Origin: an uncultured Prevotella sp.
GTDB lineage: Bacteria; Bacteroidota; Bacteroidia; Bacteroidales; Bacteroidaceae
Reading direction: 5' to 3'
Length of the DNA stretch: 10,676 nucleotides
Assembly: GCA_934190685.1 (NCBI GenBank)
Contig: CAKPTK010000079.1
Location: forward strand, 1-10,676
Position 1 is the first letter of the stretch. Each line of letters starts with the position of its first letter. Of the stretch, positions 6,228 through 10,676 are shown piece after piece. A program made the translations under genes and the position numbers. The notes beneath the pieces are model-generated. The model was not told where the DNA came from and did not search any database. It worked only from the letters and a program-made list of their open reading frames with translations.

Positions 6228-8006
6228 ATGAAAGATTTTCTCAAATACACATTGGCCACGATTGTCGGCATTTTTATCTGCGCCATCATCATGGGCGGAT
6301 TTGCCATGATTGCCCTTGTCGGCATGCTTGCCTCGATGAACACAACCACGGAAGTGAAAGACAACTCTGTGCTGGTCCTCAACCTTTCGGGTGTGATGGA
6401 AGAGCGCAGTGACGACAACACCTTGAGTTCTCTTCTGGGAGAAACTGGAACCACCACAGGATTGGACGACATGATCAGCGCCGTGAAGAAAGCCAAAGTC
6501 AACGACAAGATCAGAGGCATCTATATCGAGGCTGGCATGTTCAGTCCCGACTCCTATGCCTCCATGCAGGCACTTCGCAACGCCTTGCTGGATTTCAAGA
6601 AAAGCAAGAAATGGATTATCGCCTATGGCGACACCTACACACAGGGCACATACTACATTTCCTCTGTTGCCGACAAGTTGTATCTCAATCCCCAAGGACA
6701 GATAGACTGGCACGGTATCGCCGCACAACCCTACTTTTTGAAAGACTTGTTGGCAAAAGTGGGCGTGAAGGTGCAACTCGCCAAAGTGGGCACCTACAAG
6801 AGTATGCCTGAGATGTATACGGCAGACCACATGAGCGACGCCAACAGGGAACAGGTGCAAGTGTATATCAACGGTATCTGGCAGAACGTGGTGAAGGAAG
6901 TGTCGGCAAGCCGAGGCATCAGCACTGTCAAGCTCAATGCCTATGCCGACAGTCTGATTACCTTCGCCGCCCCAAAAGAATATGTCAAGAACAAGATGGT
7001 GGACCGACTGCTCTACACCGACGAGGTGAAGGAGGAAGTGAAACGCCAGTTGAAAATGGACCCGAGCGAGGATGTCAACCAAGTGACGGTGGACGACATG
7101 GCCACTCTTGGCGACCCGACAAATCAAGGAGAAGACGAGATTGCCGTCTACTATGCCGTGGGCGAAGTGGTGAGCGGCAACCTTGGAGGAGGCATCACGG
7201 CAAACGGCAATGTGATTGACGCGCAAGTGGTGTGCAAGGATATCGAAAGGCTCATGAATGACGACAACGTAAAGGCCGTGGTGCTCCGCATCAACACGGG
7301 CGGAGGAAGTGCCTATGCCTCAGAACAGATATGGCACTCGCTCCAACTGCTCAAGACGCGCAAGCCCCTGGTTGTCTCCATGGGCGGCATGACAGCCTCT
7401 GGCGGCTATTACATCAGCAGCATCGCCAACTGGATTGTGGCAGAACCGACCACGCTGACCGGCAGCATCGGCATTTTCGGTATGTTCCCTGACATGAGCG
7501 GTCTGCTGACGGAAAAATTAGGCGTGAAGTTTGACGAGGTGAAGACCAACCGCAACGCAGGCTTCGGCACCTTGGCGCGCCCGTTCAACGAAGAGGAGAT
7601 GTCTTATCTCAACCAATACATCGACCGGGGCTACCGACTCTTCAGAAGCAGGGTGGCTGAAGGACGCCGTCTGACAGACGGACAAGTGGAGCGTGTGGCG
7701 CAAGGAAGAGTGTGGCTCGGACAAGACGCCGTCAAGATTGGACTGGTCGACCAGCTCGGCGGACTCGACGTGGCTGTCAGAAAGGCCGCCTCGCTCGCCA
7801 AGACGAAAGATTACTACACGCAAGATTATCCGGGCAAGGTGGACTGGCTTGACAACCTCACCAGCAAGCTGATGGGCAGCAACTACCTCGACGAGCAGAT
7901 GCGTGCCACAATGGGAGACTATTACGACACGTTCATGCTGCTCAAGCGCATCAACCGCACCGAGGCGATACAAGCACGCATTCCTTTCAACATCAATGTG
8001 AGATAA
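6228..8006 (+). CDS. sppA: Signal peptide peptidase SppA, 67K type
   Basis: SppA is a membrane-anchored serine protease with a Ser-Lys dyad that degrades cleaved signal peptides in the envelope. The 592 residues match the long, two-domain form. An N-terminal membrane anchor lies at about 8-36 (TIVGIFICAIIMGGFAMIAL). The first crotonase-like S49 domain spans about 45-270 and carries the general-base lysine at 191 in VGTYKSMPEMY. The second domain (about 303-550) carries the nucleophile Ser391 in MGGMTASGGYYISS. It is followed by TGSIGIFGMFPD, a conserved strand-turn. The repeated domain pair explains the length, and both catalytic positions are intact. The ATG at 6228 sits about 20 nt after the predicted transcription start and gives a canonical lysine-plus-hydrophobic N-terminus. 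It is the first gene of the operon, with lpxK starting 24 bases after its stop. Confidence 0.96.
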   Translation: MKDFLKYTLATIVGIFICAIIMGGFAMIALVGMLASMNTTTEVKDNSVLVLNLSGVMEERSDDNTLSSLLGETGTTTGLDDMISAVKKAKVNDKIRGIYIEAGMFSPDSYASMQALRNALLDFKKSKKWIIAYGDTYTQGTYYISSVADKLYLNPQGQIDWHGIAAQPYFLKDLLAKVGVKVQLAKVGTYKSMPEMYTADHMSDANREQVQVYINGIWQNVVKEVSASRGISTVKLNAYADSLITFAAPKEYVKNKMVDRLLYTDEVKEEVKRQLKMDPSEDVNQVTVDDMATLGDPTNQGEDEIAVYYAVGEVVSGNLGGGITANGNVIDAQVVCKDIERLMNDDNVKAVVLRINTGGGSAYASEQIWHSLQLLKTRKPLVVSMGGMTASGGYYISSIANWIVAEPTTLTGSIGIFGMFPDMSGLLTEKLGVKFDEVKTNRNAGFGTLARPFNEEEMSYLNQYIDRGYRLFRSRVAEGRRLTDGQVERVAQGRVWLGQDAVKIGLVDQLGGLDVAVRKAASLAKTKDYYTQDYPGKVDWLDNLTSKLMGSNYLDEQMRATMGDYYDTFMLLKRINRTEAIQARIPFNINVR

Positions 8007-8030
8007 TCATCCAACAAAAGAGCGCAGACT

Positions 8031-9206
8031 ATGGAAGGGGATTTTATCAAGATAAACGAATGGCTCACACCGCTTAGTTGGCTCTACGGCTTGGGGGTGG
8101 GACTGAGAAACCAACTCTTCGAGCTCGGCATCCTGAAAAGCACAAGTTTCGACATGCCCGTCATCTCGGTGGGCAACATCACGGTCGGCGGCACCGGAAA
8201 GACGCCCCATGTGGAGTATCTGATCCGGCTGCTCAAGGACAAGACCAAGGTGGCTGTGCTCAGCCGGGGATACAAGCGCAAGTCGCATGGATTCGTGCTT
8301 GCCGACGCCGACAGCCGCATGACCGACTTGGGCGACGAGCCGTATCAGATGCACATGAAATATCCCGACATCTATGTGGCCGTGGACAAAAACCGCCGGC
8401 ATGGCATCGAACAGTTCACCCACAAGATTGCCGCCCCCGACGTAGATGTCGTGTTGCTCGACGACGCCTACCAGCACCGCTATGTGAAGCCGGGCATCAA
8501 CATCCTGCTCATCGACTACCATAGACTCATCATCTATGACAAACTTTTGCCCGCAGGCAGGTTGCGCGAGCCCAAAGAGGGAAAATCAAGAGCGGACATC
8601 GTAATTGTCACCAAATGCCCCCAAGACTTGAAACCCATGGAATACAGGGTACTCACCAAAGCCTTGAACCTCTACCCCTACCAGTCGCTCTTCTTCACTA
8701 CCTTGGAATATGGTGCGTTGCACCCCATCTTTGGCGGCGACGACATGCCTCTCGACACGCTCAGCGCCCGCAACCATATCCTCCTGCTCACCGGCATCGC
8801 CTCCCCGCGGCAGATGATGATAGACCTGAAGCCCCACTGCAGCGACATCACACCGCTGACCTTCAGCGACCATCACCAATTCTCTGCCAGGGACATACGC
8901 ACCATCAACGAGACATTCGCCTCCATGCCGGAAGGACGGCTGATTGTCACTACGGAAAAAGACGCCACCCGTCTGCTTCCACTCAACGGGCTGAGCGACG
9001 AGGTGAAACGACATCTATACGCATTGCCCGTCGAAATAAAATTCGCATTGGGACAAGAACAAGACTTCAACAATAAAATCATAGACTATGTACGAAAAAA
9101 TTCAAGAAACAGCATCCTGGCTAAAACAAAGGATGACAACAAGTCCAAAGACAGCCATCATTCTGGGAACCGGCCTGGGACAATTAGCTTCAGAAATAAC
9201 AGATAG
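8031..9206 (+). CDS. lpxK: Tetraacyldisaccharide 4'-kinase (lipid A biosynthesis)
   Basis: LpxK uses ATP to phosphorylate the 4' position of the lipid A precursor disaccharide at the inner-membrane face, the sixth step of the Raetz pathway. The protein has an N-terminal hydrophobic helix (about 11-30, WLTPLSWLYGLGVGLRNQLF). The P-loop is SVGNITVGGTGKTP at about 46-59. SRGYKRK follows at 78-84, DEPYQM at 102-107, and DDAYQHR at 144-150, equivalent to the family DDxxQH Walker B-like motif. LLPAGRLREP lies at 172-181. As read it is 391 residues, longer than the E. coli enzyme (328). The last 39 codons, including the stop, overlap punA by 119 bases. The tail after about residue 353 is Lys/Asn/Ser-rich with no recognisable fold, so it is probably a by-product of the overlap. 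I know of no earlier in-frame stop, so the end at 9206 is taken as read. Confidence 0.95.
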   Translation: MEGDFIKINEWLTPLSWLYGLGVGLRNQLFELGILKSTSFDMPVISVGNITVGGTGKTPHVEYLIRLLKDKTKVAVLSRGYKRKSHGFVLADADSRMTDLGDEPYQMHMKYPDIYVAVDKNRRHGIEQFTHKIAAPDVDVVLLDDAYQHRYVKPGINILLIDYHRLIIYDKLLPAGRLREPKEGKSRADIVIVTKCPQDLKPMEYRVLTKALNLYPYQSLFFTTLEYGALHPIFGGDDMPLDTLSARNHILLLTGIASPRQMMIDLKPHCSDITPLTFSDHHQFSARDIRTINETFASMPEGRLIVTTEKDATRLLPLNGLSDEVKRHLYALPVEIKFALGQEQDFNNKIIDYVRKNSRNSILAKTKDDNKSKDSHHSGNRPGTISFRNNR

Positions 9207-9897
9207 TTACGAATTCTCCTACAAGGACATTCCCAACTTCCCTGTATCCACAGTCGAGGGTCACGCAGGAAAACTGATTTTCGGCAAACTGGGCAACAAG
9301 GACATCATGGCGATGGAAGGACGCTTCCACTATTACGAGGGCTACTCCATGAAGGAGGTGACTTTCCCCATCCGCGTGATGTACGAACTGGGCATCCAGA
9401 CACTCTTCGTGTCCAACGCTTCCGGCGGCATGAATCCCGACTTCAAAATCGGTGACCTGATGATTATCACCGACCACATCAACTTCTTTCCCGAGCATCC
9501 GCTCCGCGGCAAGAATTTCCCGACGGGTCCCCGCTTCCCCGACATGCACGAGACCTACGACCACGTCCTCATCGCCGAGGCCGACAAGATTGCCGAGGAA
9601 AAGGGCATCCGGGTCGTTCATGGTGTGTATATGGGCGTGCAAGGCCCGACCTTCGAGACACCTGCCGAATACAAGATGTATCACCGCATGGGAGCCGACG
9701 CTGTCGGCATGAGCACCGTGCCCGAGGTGATTGTCGCCCACCATTGCGGCATCAAGACCTTCGGCATCAGCATCATCACCGACCTGGGCCTCGAAGATAC
9801 ACCTGTGGAAGTGAGCCATGAGGAGGTGCAGGTGGCTGCCAACAAGGCTCAGCCTCTGATGACGGAAATCATGAGAGAAATGATCAACCGCAGCTAA
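9088..9897 (+). CDS. punA: Purine nucleoside phosphorylase (trimeric PNP/MTAP family)
   Basis: PNP reversibly splits purine nucleosides with phosphate into base plus ribose 1-phosphate in cytoplasmic purine salvage. The 269 residues suit the trimeric low-molecular-weight family. Motifs in order are IILGTGLGQLA (24-34, phosphate loop), VEGHAGKL (57-63), and MEGRFHYYEGY (76-86, with Arg79 and His81 for phosphate). SNASGGMN (109-116), GPTFETPAEY (186-195, with Glu190 at the base-binding position) and GADAVGMSTVPE (202-213) follow. In the ISIITD segment, position 232 is Asp, where human PNP has Asn243. The MTAP branch also has Asp there, which may broaden specificity. The start at 9088 lies inside the lpxK reading frame and gives the usual N-terminus of about 20 residues before the phosphate loop. 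Expression is probably coupled to lpxK. Confidence 0.95.
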   Translation: MYEKIQETASWLKQRMTTSPKTAIILGTGLGQLASEITDSYEFSYKDIPNFPVSTVEGHAGKLIFGKLGNKDIMAMEGRFHYYEGYSMKEVTFPIRVMYELGIQTLFVSNASGGMNPDFKIGDLMIITDHINFFPEHPLRGKNFPTGPRFPDMHETYDHVLIAEADKIAEEKGIRVVHGVYMGVQGPTFETPAEYKMYHRMGADAVGMSTVPEVIVAHHCGIKTFGISIITDLGLEDTPVEVSHEEVQVAANKAQPLMTEIMREMINRS

Positions 9898-9923
9898 TAC
9901 CTTATTATATTAACAACGAATAA

Positions 9924-10676
9924 ATGGACATCAGTAAAATTGGAGAGTTCGGCCTTATCGACCGACTCTCCAAAAACATAAAACCCAAGAACGAATCCAC
10001 CGTCAAGGGCATCGGCGACGATTGCGCCGTGATGCATTATCCAGACAAAGAGGTGCTCATCAGCACAGACATGCTCATGGAAGGCGTACACTTCGACCTC
10101 ACCTATATCGACATGCAGCACTTGGGCTACAAGTCGGCGATGGTCAACATCAGCGACATCTTCGCCATGAACGGCACCCCACGGCAGATGACCGTGAGTC
10201 TTGCCTTGAGCAAGCGGTTCACAGTGGAGGATGTGGAACAATTCTACAGTGGACTGCAAATGGCCTGCGACAAGTGGAATATAGACATTGTGGGCGGCGA
10301 CACCACCTCTTCCTTCACCGGCCTTGCCATCAGCATCACGGTCATCGGCGAAGCTCGGAAAGAGGACATCGTCTATCGGTCTGGCGCTCACGACACGGAT
10401 CTCATCTGCGTGAGCGGAGATCTGGGTGCGGCATACATGGGATTGCAACTGCTCGAACGGGAAAAGTCAGTCTACTATCAGCAAGTGGAAGAAGCCCGCA
10501 AGAAGAAGGACAGCCGAGCACTTGAGGAGCTCAAGAATTTCCAGCCTGACTTTGCCGGAAAGGAATACTTGCTCGATCGCCAGCTCAAGCCGGAAGCACG
10601 GGGTGACATCATCGAGAAACTGAAGGAAGCCGGAGTGCACCCTACAGCGATGATGGACATCAGCGACGGTCTGAGC
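9924..10676 (+). CDS. thiL: Thiamine-monophosphate kinase, N-terminal part (truncated by window edge)
   Basis: ThiL phosphorylates thiamine monophosphate with ATP to thiamine diphosphate, the active cofactor, in the cytoplasm. The ATG at 9924 lies 26 bases after the punA stop, and the frame is open for 251 codons to the right edge. It belongs to the PurM/ThiL fold. Motifs are GIGDDCAVM (29-37), LISTDMLMEGVHF (45-57), NISDIFAMNGTPRQM (75-89), IVGGDTTSS (122-130) and MDISDGLS (244-251). The aspartates in these motifs are the family's metal- and nucleotide-binding residues. A charged insert at about 181-220 (QQVEEARKKKDSRALEEL region) separates the two halves and seems typical of Bacteroidota members. 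The C-terminal part is missing only because the window ends. Confidence 0.95.
   Translation, partial: MDISKIGEFGLIDRLSKNIKPKNESTVKGIGDDCAVMHYPDKEVLISTDMLMEGVHFDLTYIDMQHLGYKSAMVNISDIFAMNGTPRQMTVSLALSKRFTVEDVEQFYSGLQMACDKWNIDIVGGDTTSSFTGLAISITVIGEARKEDIVYRSGAHDTDLICVSGDLGAAYMGLQLLEREKSVYYQQVEEARKKKDSRALEELKNFQPDFAGKEYLLDRQLKPEARGDIIEKLKEAGVHPTAMMDISDGLS

Noticed and set aside
6186..7226. 346-residue open frame on the minus strand
   Set aside because: It lies fully opposite sppA, which has intact catalytic motifs. The product is His/Val-rich shadow sequence with no family resemblance.
8078..8524. 148-residue plus-strand frame inside lpxK
   Set aside because: It is an Arg/His-rich frame-shifted reading of lpxK, whose P-loop and DDAYQHR motifs fix the true frame.
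9190..9819. 209-residue minus-strand open frame
   Set aside because: It is antisense to punA and shows the His/Val/Gly-rich composition typical of shadows of high-G+C genes in this window.
1..10676. CRISPR array, insertion sequence, tRNA, rRNA or phage defence genes
   Set aside because: I saw no regularly spaced repeats, transposase-like frames, tRNA cloverleaf or rRNA sequence on reading through. The genes are housekeeping or envelope functions.

Overview
The window looks like chromosomal DNA of a Bacteroidales bacterium, most likely Prevotella or a close relative. Four observations point there. Promoters match the Bacteroidota pattern (TTTG, about 19-21 bases, TAnnTTTG). Start codons lack strong Shine-Dalgarno sequences. 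A GLPGLI-family protein sits beside an outer-membrane barrel with an N-terminal carboxypeptidase-like regulatory domain. The order sppA-lpxK-punA-thiL is one I recall from Bacteroidales genomes. The genus is an inference.

Layout: (1) 1-322, minus: N-terminal part of GAPDH (gapA), running off the left edge. (2) 323-514: divergent intergenic region with two overlapping promoters. (3) 515-946, plus: mscL, a mechanosensitive channel. A 17-bp perfect hairpin at 947-1000 separates it from the convergent gene and probably terminates both. (4) 4847-1007, minus: an accessory-looking, probably co-transcribed cassette. It holds a small secreted protein that seems split by a frameshift (4847-4414), a GLPGLI-family secreted protein (4417-3632), a possible 20-residue hydrophobic mini-ORF (3604-3542) and an 841-residue TonB-receptor-like barrel (3532-1007). 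A good promoter lies at 4903-4934. (5) 4848-5180: gene-free divergent region with a 12-bp perfect inverted repeat and a promoter for the next gene. (6) 5181-6095, plus: an AEC-family transporter. (7) A terminator at 6134-6178 overlaps the promoter of the next unit. (8) 6228-10676, plus: a compact housekeeping operon of sppA, lpxK, punA and thiL (truncated by the right edge).

The plus-strand operon combines envelope maintenance (signal-peptide clearance, lipid A 4'-phosphorylation) with purine salvage and thiamine diphosphate synthesis. The genes are unrelated by pathway but tightly packed. Base composition differs sharply between regions: by hand count 4441-4620 is about 31% G+C, against about 62% for 8161-8340 inside lpxK. 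The small secreted gene and its partners are therefore the best candidate for recently acquired or fast-evolving material.

The most promising thing to follow up is the minus-strand cassette: frameshifted small exported protein, GLPGLI protein and barrel. I see no defence system, CRISPR array, insertion sequence, tRNA or rRNA.
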